This document shows, piece after piece, positions 18,837 through 28,178 of a DNA stretch of 64,000 bases; the first letter of the stretch is position 1; the number at the start of each line of letters is the position of its first letter. Made by a program: the position numbers and the translations under genes. Origin of the DNA: Anaerocolumna sedimenticola (lineage in GTDB: Bacteria; Bacillota; Clostridia; Lachnospirales; Lachnospiraceae). The stretch spans positions 4,606,501-4,670,500 of the forward strand of contig NZ_CP048000.1 in assembly GCF_009931695.1 (NCBI RefSeq), written 5' to 3'. The notes under the pieces are model-generated. The model ran no database searches. It saw only the letters and a list, made by a program, of their open reading frames with translations, and was not told the origin of the DNA.

Positions 18837-19586
18837 TTATTTTAACCAATATTCCTTACAATCCTTTGTCCGGTCCATAAACCCATATTCGATCAGATAC
18901 CGCCTGATGGTAGGAAAATCCGGATATATCTCTTTTAATATACGGTTTAATTCTTTTTCTTCATAATTCCTGCCATTTTCAAACTGTTCTACTATTTTCT
19001 TTAATATAACTATCTTTTTCTTCTCTTTTGCCGGAAATTCTATTAATTTCAGAGGTGACAGGGAAGAAAATGCTGTTTTTAATATTTTATCTCTTTCTTC
19101 CATGGTTGTAATGTACCTGTCATCTACCATGGTCGCACTATTATGGATGTTCACCAGATTCTCGTGAACGGAATTTCCTTTTATTGCAAGTTCATAGACT
19201 GAAAGATACATTTTCGCTTGTTTTGCTTTTTCACGAAACATAAATTTTTGATGGCGTACGGTGGATGGAGAGATGCCTAGCTGTTTGGCAATTTCGTTAT
19301 CCGATAATCCCGCATTTAGCAGTCCTAATAAATTTTTTTGATTTTCCGTTAACCCAAGATATTTATTTTCTGAGGAAACCAGCAAATCATATACTGTCCC
19401 ATGTTCTTTTGATATATGGATTTCCACTGCAAGGCGGCAATCAAAAAAACGCTTATCAAAAGGGTATATTTCACCCATAAAATATTCTTTACCGCAATGA
19501 TTGCAGATATATTTTTGATTTTCTTCGTCAAACCGGTAACCATTTTTGATTTCTTCTATCTTTAAATCATTAAAATCATTTATCAT
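18837..19586 (-). CDS. LuxR-type HTH regulator with C-terminal DUF2087
   Basis: About 249 residues from ATG 19586 (GGAGGTTTAT SD; ATG 19601 lies upstream of it). The N-terminus has a Cys pair (ICNHCGKEYF) like a small zinc ribbon. A LuxR-type HTH follows at about 85-145 (LTENQKNLLGLLNAGLSDNE, then QLGISPSTVRHQ), and a DUF2087 domain lies at about 175-245 ending FMDRTKDCKEYW. Paralogous C-terminus to the next gene. Likely a DNA-binding regulator of unknown target. Confidence 0.8.
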   Translation of the reverse strand: MINDFNDLKIEEIKNGYRFDEENQKYICNHCGKEYFMGEIYPFDKRFFDCRLAVEIHISKEHGTVYDLLVSSENKYLGLTENQKNLLGLLNAGLSDNEIAKQLGISPSTVRHQKFMFREKAKQAKMYLSVYELAIKGNSVHENLVNIHNSATMVDDRYITTMEERDKILKTAFSSLSPLKLIEFPAKEKKKIVILKKIVEQFENGRNYEEKELNRILKEIYPDFPTIRRYLIEYGFMDRTKDCKEYWLK

Positions 19587-19626
19587 ATAAACCTCCATCA
19601 CTATCGTTTATATTAATCATAAACAT

Positions 19627-19655
19627 ATGATATATTAGTTTATCATTATTGTCAA
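19627..19655 (-). promoter_or_regulatory. Promoter of the LuxR/DUF2087 pair
   Basis: Minus strand TTGACA (19655-19650), 17-bp spacer, TATCAT (19632-19627). ATAAAC and GTTTAT half-sites 13 bp apart overlap the promoter core and may be an operator. Confidence 0.55.
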
Positions 19656-19844
19656 CAGGATATGTAAAGGATAATTATTTTTTTATTCCTGGGGATGTTC
19701 GGAAAATTTCAGATAAAAAAAGCCGCTGTAATATTTTTACAATCTTTAGATTATAAAGAATTAACAGCAACTTTATTGATTAATACTAACCTATTAAATT
19801 AAAAAATAAATAATAACATCATTCTTTATTGATTCTTAATCTTA

Positions 19845-20780
19845 TTAACCTTTTTCCCTTACAATATAAATAGGACGGTCTTTCACTTCCAGATAGGTTT
19901 TAGCCAGATACTGTCCTAATACTCCCATACAGAATAACTGAAACCCGCTTACAAATAAAATAATGCAGGTCATGGAGGACCAGCCATAAGCCGATTTCAC
20001 TCCGATCAAATACCGTATCATAACAATAATGATACCGATAAAGGATAATAGACATAAAAAAAGTCCGGAAAATGATGCAATACCCAAAGGCATGGTAGAA
20101 AATGCTACAATTCCGTCAAAAGAATAAAATAATAACTTACGAAAAGACCATTTGGTTTCACCTGCTGCCCGTTCCACATTATTATACTCCAGCCATTTTG
20201 TTTTAAAGCCTACCCAGCCGAAAATTCCTTTGGAAAAACGGTTGTATTCTTTCATATTAACAATCGCATCAACCATTTGCTTTTTCATCAAACGGTAATC
20301 CCTTGCACCGTCTACAATGTCCGTTTTCGATATGCGATTCATAAGATGATAAAATCTTCTGGCAAAAAAAGAACGTAACTTTGGTTCTCCCTCCCTGGTA
20401 ACTCTTCGGGTTGCAACGGAATCATAACCCTCTTCTATCACATAATGGTACATCTCCTCCAGCAAGGCAGGCGGATCCTGAAGGTCCGCATCCATCATAA
20501 CCACATAATCGCCGGTACTGTTTTCAAGTCCTGCAAATATAGCAGCTTCTTTCCCGAAATTTTTTGAAAAAGAAATATATCGTACCCGTTCATCAACCGC
20601 TTTTAAATTTTTTGCAATCTGTAAAGTATTATCCTTAGAACCATCATCAACAAATATTATTTCAAACCTCGCATAATTCATTTTATCCATGATCTGTTTC
20701 ATTTCTTCATAAAACAGGGGTATAACTTTTTCTTCATTATAACAAGGTACAACAACGGATATCTTGTCCAAATTATTCAT
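19845..20780 (-). CDS. Polyprenyl-phosphate glycosyltransferase, GT2 (GtrB/CsbB-like)
   Basis: 311 residues. A GT-A domain at the N-terminus (VVVPCYNEE, IIFVDDGSKDNTL, MMDADLQDP as the DxD region) is followed by two C-terminal membrane helices (about 230-255, 265-290). Such enzymes load a sugar onto undecaprenyl phosphate. It is paired 5 bp behind the YfhO gene, matching the known CsbB-YfhO partnership in cell-surface polymer glycosylation. The AAAGGAG SD abuts ATG 20780, whereas TTG 20771 is 8 nt away, so translation may actually begin at TTG (MDKISVVVPCYN). Confidence 0.9.
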   Translation of the reverse strand: MNNLDKISVVVPCYNEEKVIPLFYEEMKQIMDKMNYARFEIIFVDDGSKDNTLQIAKNLKAVDERVRYISFSKNFGKEAAIFAGLENSTGDYVVMMDADLQDPPALLEEMYHYVIEEGYDSVATRRVTREGEPKLRSFFARRFYHLMNRISKTDIVDGARDYRLMKKQMVDAIVNMKEYNRFSKGIFGWVGFKTKWLEYNNVERAAGETKWSFRKLLFYSFDGIVAFSTMPLGIASFSGLFLCLLSFIGIIIVMIRYLIGVKSAYGWSSMTCIILFVSGFQLFCMGVLGQYLAKTYLEVKDRPIYIVREKG

Positions 20781-20785
20781 CTCCT

Positions 20786-23497
20786 TTAATCATAGTTTTT
20801 CCCTGATTTTGTCTTTTTTATCAAGTTAAATATAATAATACAGAAAAAAACAAACCACCCGGTAACCGATATTGCAACTCCTGCTTTCAGATAAGGTGTT
20901 TCATAATACAGTTTAATATCATTTGTGCCGGCCTCCAGCTCCAGTGCCATATACATAACGTTTGCCTGTATAAGTTCCTGCTTTTTACCATTCACGTAAG
21001 CTGTCCATCCTTTATTATAAGGAATCGACAAGCACAGTATCGAATCCTTATTGGAATTAACCGTACCGGTTATCTGATTGGTTTCGACTTTAATATTATA
21101 AAGTGCACCTGACTTTCTATCTTCCACCTGCTTCCCATAATTGCTCATGGGTAAAGCATACGCTTCTATACCGTCTAACTGAAAGATACCTGTTTGGGGA
21201 AAAGTCAATACACAGGATCTCTTTGCTTCCTTTTCATATCCCAGGTTCACCAAATAATCTTCTTTGCCAAAATAAGCATTATTTCTCACCGATCTGGTAT
21301 TTACGGTTTTATTTACATCGTTCTCGTTTTTAATGTAAAAGTTCATGGCATACAAATCCGCATTTAGATTGAAATTTTCGAGCCGCAGATAGGTTTCTGA
21401 ATCTTTCACCCCGTCAAAATATACTTTAATCTTTGCTCCGGGTTTTTGAACATTTAATAAATTCCCTTCATAGGATATCCCTTTTCCATAATGAACAGAT
21501 ATGGGAATCTTCTTTGATAAAAAGCTTATTTGATTTCCTGTAACATTTCCGGATTCATACTCAGATGGCAATATGCCCGTAAATCTTTCAGCGGGTTCTT
21601 CCAGGACAACTGCCTGCAGCATAACCTCCTGCTTTTGTATTGCATTTAAACTTTCATACACATCCCTGGTTATATATTTGTCATAGTTATACCCCAAGGG
21701 TAATGCATATTGATTTGCAAATATATAATAGGTTTTATCATTAAATTTTTTCTCCGATAACAATTTATATCCATATGGCACGGCAGCTTTATGTGGGGTA
21801 ATCATATATTTTACCCCTGCCAACGTACCAATTCCTGTGCGGAAATCTAAATTGTCAAACCGGTATGCAGTTTTCTGGCTTACTAGTTCTAAACCTTTCA
21901 TATACTCCGCTGTTCTTTTATCCATAATGCTGAAATACCCGCTTACATCATGATAGCCTAACGTAAGCGCTTCATTAATCCATTTATCGCCATAGGTTTC
22001 TACACGGTAAAAAGAATCGTCCTGAATACCGGAGATAAGGCTGACTGCCGAATTACGTATGGATTTATCAACTTTACCCGAAGCAATGAATTCATTTACA
22101 TAATTACCAAATCTTCCGGAATAAGTCATGTATCCGTTTACAGCCAGGTTACAGAATACCAGCGAAAAAATTACCATTCTCTGAAGATATGTGGATTTTT
22201 TGTAACGATTAAAAAATAGAATGCAAAAAACCGTGACACATAAAATAAGAAATGCGAGCAGGATATACCAACTAGGTTTTATCAGCCCTGCAACTCCATA
22301 TAGAACCGTACCAACCAATAAAATGATTTTATCCAGCCTTTTTAATTGGAACAATTCATCATAAACCGACACAACTATAAATGCCAGTAGAAAGCTGTAA
22401 CCAAATTCCCAGCGGTTACAGACATAAGACATGCCGTTCATAAGATATCCGATAAAAGGCAACATAAGACTGATGGTTGCAATTATAAATCCAATCATCA
22501 GTTCCCTGTACTTTCTGTTACGGAATACCATCCATACGGCCGCAGGGACTATTGCTGCAAAGGTGCACTGAGTCCAAAATCCCGGTGAAATATTAGGAGC
22601 TATAAAAGAATCAATCATTAATAAATAATATCCTAAATTATAATGTATCAAATTCACCTGATATCCGCTGTTAAAACGGCCGTTACCCGCAAATGCAGCA
22701 AGGACGGGCAACAGGATAAAGGCTGCCATAACCACACCTAAAGTATAATACAGGCCTGCCCGCAAAGATGTCCTTAAAAATAATTTCCAGACCGATTCAT
22801 CCGTGTTTTTGTTATAAGTATAAAAAAAACGGATGAATGCATATATTATAACTAAAATTGTCAGCATATAAAAAAAGTAAAAATTACTTAAAGCACTGAT
22901 ACAGGTCATAACGACAAACAGATACGGTTTTTTCTTTTGTATTATGAGATCCACACCAATAAAAAGAAGCGGCAGGTAGATCATCGGATTTGTAAAATAT
23001 GGGTGCCTGGTTCCGGCATAAAAAACATATCCGCAAAATATATAAATTAATCCTCCAAGAACGGAAGAAAAGCTCTTTTTTTTCATGTAAATACAATACA
23101 ATAGAAAGCTTATTCCGGATAAATATAATCTTAAGATTATGAGGAAACGATACATACTTTCCATATTGCTTTCCTTGCCAAATATGGTCAGCAAGGTAAG
23201 CGGATCCCCGATTGCATAATAATTTAATGTCGTAAGTGTATCAAACCCCATACCCACATTAAAGTCCACCATAGGAATTTTTCGGCCCCCAACCAGGTCC
23301 TTTAGAAGGTTACCATAATAAACCAGTACAGGATAATGCTGATTTATACCATCCATATTCCATATAAATGATTTACCGTTTGACCAAAAAGGATAATATA
23401 CAATAAACTGTAATAATAGAAAAGCTGCTGTAAAAGGTAATATATATTTATAGAAATAATTTTTCAGAATAGTATTCTTCTTAGATAAAACCATCAT
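20786..23497 (-). CDS. YfhO-family membrane glycosyltransferase (GT-C-like)
   Basis: 903 residues with about 12-13 N-terminal transmembrane helices, a large extracytoplasmic C-terminal beta-rich domain (about 480-860) and a final helix near 875-895. Luminal-loop motifs (NMDGINQHYP, DFNVGMGFD) fit the YfhO family, which transfers sugars from a lipid carrier to teichoic-acid-type polymers on the outer face. Upstream partner of the GT2 gene. Start ATG 23497 with AAAGGAG. The acceptor polymer cannot be read from sequence. Confidence 0.9.
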   Translation of the reverse strand: MMVLSKKNTILKNYFYKYILPFTAAFLLLQFIVYYPFWSNGKSFIWNMDGINQHYPVLVYYGNLLKDLVGGRKIPMVDFNVGMGFDTLTTLNYYAIGDPLTLLTIFGKESNMESMYRFLIILRLYLSGISFLLYCIYMKKKSFSSVLGGLIYIFCGYVFYAGTRHPYFTNPMIYLPLLFIGVDLIIQKKKPYLFVVMTCISALSNFYFFYMLTILVIIYAFIRFFYTYNKNTDESVWKLFLRTSLRAGLYYTLGVVMAAFILLPVLAAFAGNGRFNSGYQVNLIHYNLGYYLLMIDSFIAPNISPGFWTQCTFAAIVPAAVWMVFRNRKYRELMIGFIIATISLMLPFIGYLMNGMSYVCNRWEFGYSFLLAFIVVSVYDELFQLKRLDKIILLVGTVLYGVAGLIKPSWYILLAFLILCVTVFCILFFNRYKKSTYLQRMVIFSLVFCNLAVNGYMTYSGRFGNYVNEFIASGKVDKSIRNSAVSLISGIQDDSFYRVETYGDKWINEALTLGYHDVSGYFSIMDKRTAEYMKGLELVSQKTAYRFDNLDFRTGIGTLAGVKYMITPHKAAVPYGYKLLSEKKFNDKTYYIFANQYALPLGYNYDKYITRDVYESLNAIQKQEVMLQAVVLEEPAERFTGILPSEYESGNVTGNQISFLSKKIPISVHYGKGISYEGNLLNVQKPGAKIKVYFDGVKDSETYLRLENFNLNADLYAMNFYIKNENDVNKTVNTRSVRNNAYFGKEDYLVNLGYEKEAKRSCVLTFPQTGIFQLDGIEAYALPMSNYGKQVEDRKSGALYNIKVETNQITGTVNSNKDSILCLSIPYNKGWTAYVNGKKQELIQANVMYMALELEAGTNDIKLYYETPYLKAGVAISVTGWFVFFCIIIFNLIKKTKSGKNYD

Positions 23498-23699
23498 TAA
23501 TTTTAATACTCCTTTATTCCATAATCCTCTTCTATATTATACCACCGTGTTTAAAATATAATCGAAAATAAAGAATCTTCATATAACTAAATTAATTTCA
23601 ATAAAATTATTTTTAGAATCAATGAATAACAAAATATAGTTTACGTAAATTATATGTAAATTTAAGATCAATAACTGATAGAATATTTAATAATTTAAT

Positions 23700-23728
23700 T
23701 AGACACCCAACATAATATATGTTATAAT
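23700..23728 (+). promoter_or_regulatory. Promoter of the cyclophilin gene
   Basis: TAGACA (23700-23705), 17 bp, TATAAT (23723-23728) with an extended TG motif at 23720-23721. The leader is about 35 nt. Strong consensus match. Confidence 0.7.
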
Positions 23729-23768
23729 TGTCCAATGTAAACATTTGACTTTAGAAAGGATAAAAAAA

Positions 23769-24293
23769 ATGGCAGAGAAAAATCCTATAGTAACAATCGA
23801 AATGGAAAATGGCGATGTAATGAAAATTGAACTTTATCCGGACATTGCCCCTAATACTGTTAAGAATTTCATTTCATTAGTTCAGAAAAAGTTTTATGAT
23901 GGTATTATTTTTCACAGGGTTATACGTGGGTTTATGATTCAGGGAGGAGATCCTGAGGGTACCGGTATGGGAGGTCCCGGTTACCAGATTAAAGGTGAAT
24001 TCTCTTATAATCACTTTGAAAACAACCTAAAACATACTGCTGGTGTAATTTCCATGGCAAGATCACAAATGCCTGATTCAGCAGGATCTCAATTCTTTAT
24101 TATGCATAAAGATTCCCCTCATTTGGATGGTTCTTACGCAGCTTTTGGTAAAGTGATTGAAGGTATTGAAGTTGTTAACAAAATAGCTGAAACAAAAACA
24201 GATTATTCCGATCGTCCGCTGGATCCACAGGTAATGAAATCCGTAACGGTTGAATTATTTGGTGAAACATACGACGAACCGGAAAAACTTTAA
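23769..24293 (+). CDS. ppiB: Cyclophilin-type peptidyl-prolyl cis-trans isomerase
   Basis: 174 residues from ATG 23769 (AGAAAGGA SD; the upstream in-frame start at 23745 lies before the SD). Cytosolic cyclophilin core: FHRVIRGFMIQGGDPEGTG with catalytic Arg and Phe/Met/Gln residues, MARSQMPDSAGSQFFI and HLDGSYAAFGKV. No signal peptide, so it is a cytoplasmic protein-folding catalyst. Single-gene unit with its own promoter and terminator. Confidence 0.95.
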   Translation: MAEKNPIVTIEMENGDVMKIELYPDIAPNTVKNFISLVQKKFYDGIIFHRVIRGFMIQGGDPEGTGMGGPGYQIKGEFSYNHFENNLKHTAGVISMARSQMPDSAGSQFFIMHKDSPHLDGSYAAFGKVIEGIEVVNKIAETKTDYSDRPLDPQVMKSVTVELFGETYDEPEKL

Positions 24294-24321
24294 TATATAG
24301 TCAGATATAATTTACAGATTT

Positions 24322-24362
24322 GCGACATAACTGCCGGAACCACGCATTTATGTCGCTTTTTA
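24322..24362 (+). terminator. Intrinsic terminator after ppiB
   Basis: GCGACATAA pairs with TTATGTCGC (9-bp stem, 17-nt loop) followed by TTTTT. Confidence 0.85.
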
Positions 24363-24480
24363 ACCTTACAAGTAAGTTCCCTGCTCACAAAGCATAAGTC
24401 TATGCAGGAGTTAGGGACTTCCTTGTTTCAGTCGAAGTTTATGCACCGGCTGAAATACCTGCGTAGCAGGTATAAGGTTA
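24361..24480 (+). ncRNA. Multi-stem structured leader upstream of aminopeptidase P
   Basis: TAACCTTA (24361-24368) pairs with TAAGGTTA (24473-24480), closing a multi-arm junction. Inside are AAGT..CCCT paired with AGGGACTT around a GCATA-AGTC-TATGC hairpin, TTTCAG/CTGAAA, and TACCTGC-GTA-GCAGGTA. An SD-containing segment (AAGGAGG) follows 40 nt later. The shape resembles a cis-regulatory RNA or a small mobile structured repeat. I do not recognise a known riboswitch class. Confidence 0.5.
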
Positions 24481-24528
24481 GAGCCAAGTAGCGTAGCGGA
24501 CCTAAAATATCCGCGTAAGGAGGATAAC

Positions 24529-26325
24529 ATGATAAAGGAAAGAATCCAGCATTTAAGAGCATTAATGGCTGAAAATCAAATGGATGCCTATATTATCCCT
24601 ACTTCTGATTTCCACGAATCAGAATATGTGGGGGATTATTTTAAGGCAAGAAAGTATATGTCCGGTTTTACCGGTTCCGCAGGCACTTTAGTGGTTACTT
24701 TAACGGAAGCCGGTCTTTGGACAGACGGAAGGTATTTCATACAGGCCGCAAGACAACTGTCAGATACGGGAATCACCCTTTATAAGATGGGTGAAGAAGG
24801 GGTTCCAAGTATTGAAGAATTTTTATTGGATAAATTACAACAGAATGGAACACTAGGTTTTGATGGACGTATTATCAATGCTAAATTTGGTTTAAAGCTA
24901 AAAGAAAAATTGCAGGTGAAAAATATAGCCATAAAATATGATAAAGACTTGGTTGACAGCCTATGGACTGATCGTTCTGCACTTTCAAAAGAACCGGCAT
25001 TTTTATTAGAAGAAAAATATTCCGGCAGATCCACAGCTGATAAATTACAGGATGTCAGAAATGAAATGAAAAAGTCAGGAGCAACCGTTCATATTATTAC
25101 AACTTTGGATGATATCGCTTGGCTCTTTAATATCAGGGGGAATGATATTACTTATAATCCGGTAGTTTTATCCTATGCCGTTATTACTCTGGAACATGCT
25201 TATTTATTTCTGGATCAGGATAAGTTATCTGTTGATATTAGAGAAAAATTATCGTCGGATCAGGTTGAATTAAAGAATTATGCGGATATTTATACCTTTG
25301 TTACGAGTCTTTCATCCCAGATGTCCGTACTGCTTGATTCCAAGAAAGTAAACTATGCTATATATAAAAATCTCAATCCGGAAATCAATATAATTGATGC
25401 CGCCAACCCCACTGTTCTTTTTAAGGCAATGAAAAACCCGGTTGAGATAGAGAATTTAAGAAAAGCACATATCAAAGACGGCGTTGCTTTTACTAAGTTT
25501 ATGTATTGGCTGAAAACCCAAATCGGTAAAATAGAAATAACTGAAATCAGTGCCAGTGACTATCTGGAAGATTGCCGCAGAGAACAGGACGGGTTTATTG
25601 AATTAAGTTTTGATACCATCTGCGCATACAAAGCAAATGCTGCCATGATGCACTACTCTGCTAACCAGGACAGCAATGCAGTTTTGAAACCGGAGGGATT
25701 ATTATTAGTGGATTCCGGCGGACAATACTATGAGGGAACAACTGATATTACCAGAACCATGGCTCTTGGAGAAATCAGTGATGAACTGAAAAAACACTTT
25801 ACCGCAGTATTGCGAAGCATGTTAAATCTGGCAGATGCGAAATTCCTGCACGGCTGTATCGGTATGAATCTGGATATATTAGCAAGAGGACCTATCTGGG
25901 ATATGAATCTGGATTATAAGTGCGGAACAGGTCATGGTGTCGGTTATCTTCTTAATGTACACGAAGCCCCGAATGGTTTCCGCTGGAAGAAGGTACCGGA
26001 AAGGGATGATGGCTGCGTACTGGAGGAAGGTATGGTTACAACGGATGAACCCGGTGTTTATATCGAGGGCAGCCATGGAATCCGAACAGAAAATGAACTG
26101 GTCTGCCATAAGGGCGAGAAAAATGAATATGGCCAGTTTATGTACTTTGAACATATAACGTTTGCTCCTATCGATTTAGATGCTGTGGATGTCTCCTTAA
26201 TGTCACCTGCTGAAATAAAAAGATTAAACGATTATCATAGGGAAGTATACGAAAAGATTTCACCTTATCTTACTCAGGAAGAAAAAGACTGGTTAAAAGT
26301 ATATACACGAGCTGTTACATTATAA
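24529..26325 (+). CDS. pepP: Xaa-Pro aminopeptidase (M24B, aminopeptidase P)
   Basis: 598 residues, the three-domain long form. Two creatinase-like N-terminal domains are followed by a pita-bread catalytic domain from about 320. Metal ligands are visible: Asp in LLVDSGG and in GTTDITR (about 398 and 409), His in GTGHGVGY (about 469), Glu in DEPGVY (about 507) and in RTENEL (about 521). It removes N-terminal residues preceding proline; no signal peptide, so cytoplasmic. The SD AAGGAGGATAAC is strong. Preceded by the multi-stem leader. Confidence 0.95.
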   Translation: MIKERIQHLRALMAENQMDAYIIPTSDFHESEYVGDYFKARKYMSGFTGSAGTLVVTLTEAGLWTDGRYFIQAARQLSDTGITLYKMGEEGVPSIEEFLLDKLQQNGTLGFDGRIINAKFGLKLKEKLQVKNIAIKYDKDLVDSLWTDRSALSKEPAFLLEEKYSGRSTADKLQDVRNEMKKSGATVHIITTLDDIAWLFNIRGNDITYNPVVLSYAVITLEHAYLFLDQDKLSVDIREKLSSDQVELKNYADIYTFVTSLSSQMSVLLDSKKVNYAIYKNLNPEINIIDAANPTVLFKAMKNPVEIENLRKAHIKDGVAFTKFMYWLKTQIGKIEITEISASDYLEDCRREQDGFIELSFDTICAYKANAAMMHYSANQDSNAVLKPEGLLLVDSGGQYYEGTTDITRTMALGEISDELKKHFTAVLRSMLNLADAKFLHGCIGMNLDILARGPIWDMNLDYKCGTGHGVGYLLNVHEAPNGFRWKKVPERDDGCVLEEGMVTTDEPGVYIEGSHGIRTENELVCHKGEKNEYGQFMYFEHITFAPIDLDAVDVSLMSPAEIKRLNDYHREVYEKISPYLTQEEKDWLKVYTRAVTL

Positions 26326-26484
26326 ATCATAAGTAGGTTCATTATTAACTACCCGCTTAATCAAAACCTCTCATTGATTTAAAATATACTGGCTAACTTT
26401 ATACACTATGAATAATTTTAAGGTAATCCGTTAATTTATAGAAAAGACAAAGTTAATATTTTTTAATATAATTATTTTAATCTG

Positions 26485-26513
26485 TTGACATTGTATTATT
26501 TCTTTGCTATACT
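26485..26513 (+). promoter_or_regulatory. Promoter of the T-box operon
   Basis: TTGACA (26485-26490), 17-bp spacer, TATACT (26508-26513), about 30 bp before the T-box stem I. Confidence 0.75.
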
Positions 26514-26543
26514 TTTATCAATTTCATACTAAAACACTAGGAA

Positions 26544-26848
26544 TGAGAGAGTAAGTGATTAAAAGTCTTACAGAGAGCTTTTGGCGGTGGGAAAAAGCAG
26601 ATGAAAAATGACTGAATATGGCTCAGGAGTGGCGGTTTGAACTGCAATACATTTTTTTATATTAGCTTAGTTAAAGTTTGAGACTGTATTGCATTTAGAA
26701 TTCGACAGGATTGCCTGTTACAGCAAGCGAGTATAATTAGGTTTCTAATATCGTACTCTTAGAGGTCTGTTACAGTGATGTACGGATAAATTGAAGTGGT
26801 ATCACGGGTTTTACTCGTCTTCTTATATAAAGAAGACGAGTTTTTTTG
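26544..26848 (+). promoter_or_regulatory. T-box leader, methionine-type specifier predicted
   Basis: Stem I is closed by TGAG (26544) and CTCA (26622). It has an AGTGA box on the 5' side, AGAGAG and GGTGG in the distal hairpin (GCTTTT/AAAAAGC), and on the 3' side GAA-T-ATG-G, placing ATG (26618-26620) in the specifier position. The T-box core TGAAGTGGTATCACGGG is at 26792-26808; TGGT there would pair with a tRNA ending ACCA, consistent with tRNA-Met. A terminator with 10-bp arms (ACTCGTCTTC/GAAGACGAGT plus T7) ends at 26848. Uncharged tRNA-Met should allow readthrough into the sulfur amino-acid genes. Confidence 0.85.
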
Positions 26849-26990
26849 TATAAAGAAAATGAATTTAGATTAATTTTTTTGTATAACGAAAGATTACCCC
26901 CGCAATTATATTAATGTACTCCAGGCCTGCCTATCAGTAACCAAGAGACACAGCATTTGTTATAAAAACAGAAATTAAGGAGGAAAAAAT

Positions 26991-28124
26991 ATGGACATAT
27001 CAACACTTTGTATACATGGAGCAGATAATAATACCCATAATACCGGAGCTGTCAGCGTACCAATCTATCAATCGGCGACATTTGCCCACCTGGACGTTGG
27101 TAAAAGTACAGGTTATGACTACTCCCGTCTGCAAAATCCCACCAGAGAGTATCTGGAAAAGGTGATGGCTAATTTGGAACAGGGTACCGATGCTTTGGCT
27201 TTCTCAACGGGAATGGCTGCAATTACTGCCCTTATGGAACTCTTTTCCATTGGAGATCACATTATAGCTTCCGGTGATTTATACGGTGGAACGGTTCGGC
27301 TATTTGAACATATCTCCCGTAAGAACGGTCTTAAATTTGATTATATAAATACATCAGACCTGGATGCTGTTCGAGGCCTGATTCACCCAGATACAAAAGC
27401 GATCTATATTGAATCACCGACAAATCCCATGATGCAGGTAACCGATATTACCGCTGTCTGTGAAATTGCAAAAACTTTTGGCCTCCTGGTCATTGTTGAT
27501 AATACTTTCCTGACTCCTTATTACCAGCAGCCTCTTGTATTAGGCGCTGACATTGTTGTGCACAGCGGAACCAAATATCTAAGCGGTCATAATGATACTT
27601 TAGCCGGCTTTTTAGTTACTAAGAATGAAGATTTATCTGAAAGACTTCGTTTTATATATAAAACCACCGGAGCCTGCCTCTCTCCCTTTGACAGCTGGTT
27701 ATTAATTCGAGGAATAAAAACCCTCGCCGTACGTATGGACCGTCAGCAGGAAAATGCGGTCAAGCTAGCAAATTGGCTAACCACCCAGAAAAAGGTAAAC
27801 AAAGTATTTTATATAGGTCTGCCTGACCATCCCGATTACGCGGTTTCCACAAAGCAGGCATCGGGTTTCGGATCCATGATATCCTTCGAAGTTGACAGTG
27901 AAACAACTGCCATCCAATTGTTGGAGCGGCTTCAATTAGTTCTCTTTGCAGAAAGCCTTGGTGGTGTGGAAACCTTAATTACCTACCCAATGCTTCAGAC
28001 TCACGCGGATGTTCCTATGGAAGAACGGCTGGAAAGGGGTATTAATGACTGTTTACTGCGTCTTTCCGTAGGCCTTGAAAATGCAGACGATCTTATAGCT
28101 GATTTTGAACAAGCATTAAATTAG
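26991..28124 (+). CDS. Cys/Met metabolism PLP-dependent enzyme (cystathionine gamma-synthase/lyase family)
   Basis: 377 residues. PLP enzyme of the trans-sulfuration family: Y..SRLQNPTR near the N-terminus, FSTGMAAI, YIESPTNPMMQVTDI, the PLP lysine K195 in SGTKYLSGHND, and RLSVGLENADDL at the end. Family members condense O-acylhomoserine with cysteine or split cystathionine. Its position behind a Met-type T-box and before a MalY-like lyase suggests a methionine-synthesis role. Exact substrate not resolved. SD AAGGAGG. Confidence 0.9.
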   Translation: MDISTLCIHGADNNTHNTGAVSVPIYQSATFAHLDVGKSTGYDYSRLQNPTREYLEKVMANLEQGTDALAFSTGMAAITALMELFSIGDHIIASGDLYGGTVRLFEHISRKNGLKFDYINTSDLDAVRGLIHPDTKAIYIESPTNPMMQVTDITAVCEIAKTFGLLVIVDNTFLTPYYQQPLVLGADIVVHSGTKYLSGHNDTLAGFLVTKNEDLSERLRFIYKTTGACLSPFDSWLLIRGIKTLAVRMDRQQENAVKLANWLTTQKKVNKVFYIGLPDHPDYAVSTKQASGFGSMISFEVDSETTAIQLLERLQLVLFAESLGGVETLITYPMLQTHADVPMEERLERGINDCLLRLSVGLENADDLIADFEQALN

Positions 28125-28178
28125 TAAACGATTTACCTAAATGAAATGGACGATATTATGAAATGGGAGGCATAGAAA

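Noticed and set aside
26643..26645. TGC as T-box specifier (Cys)
   Set aside because: It lies outside the closing TGAG/CTCA stem; ATG at 26618 lies inside, and the TGGT core agrees with tRNA-Met rather than tRNA-Cys.
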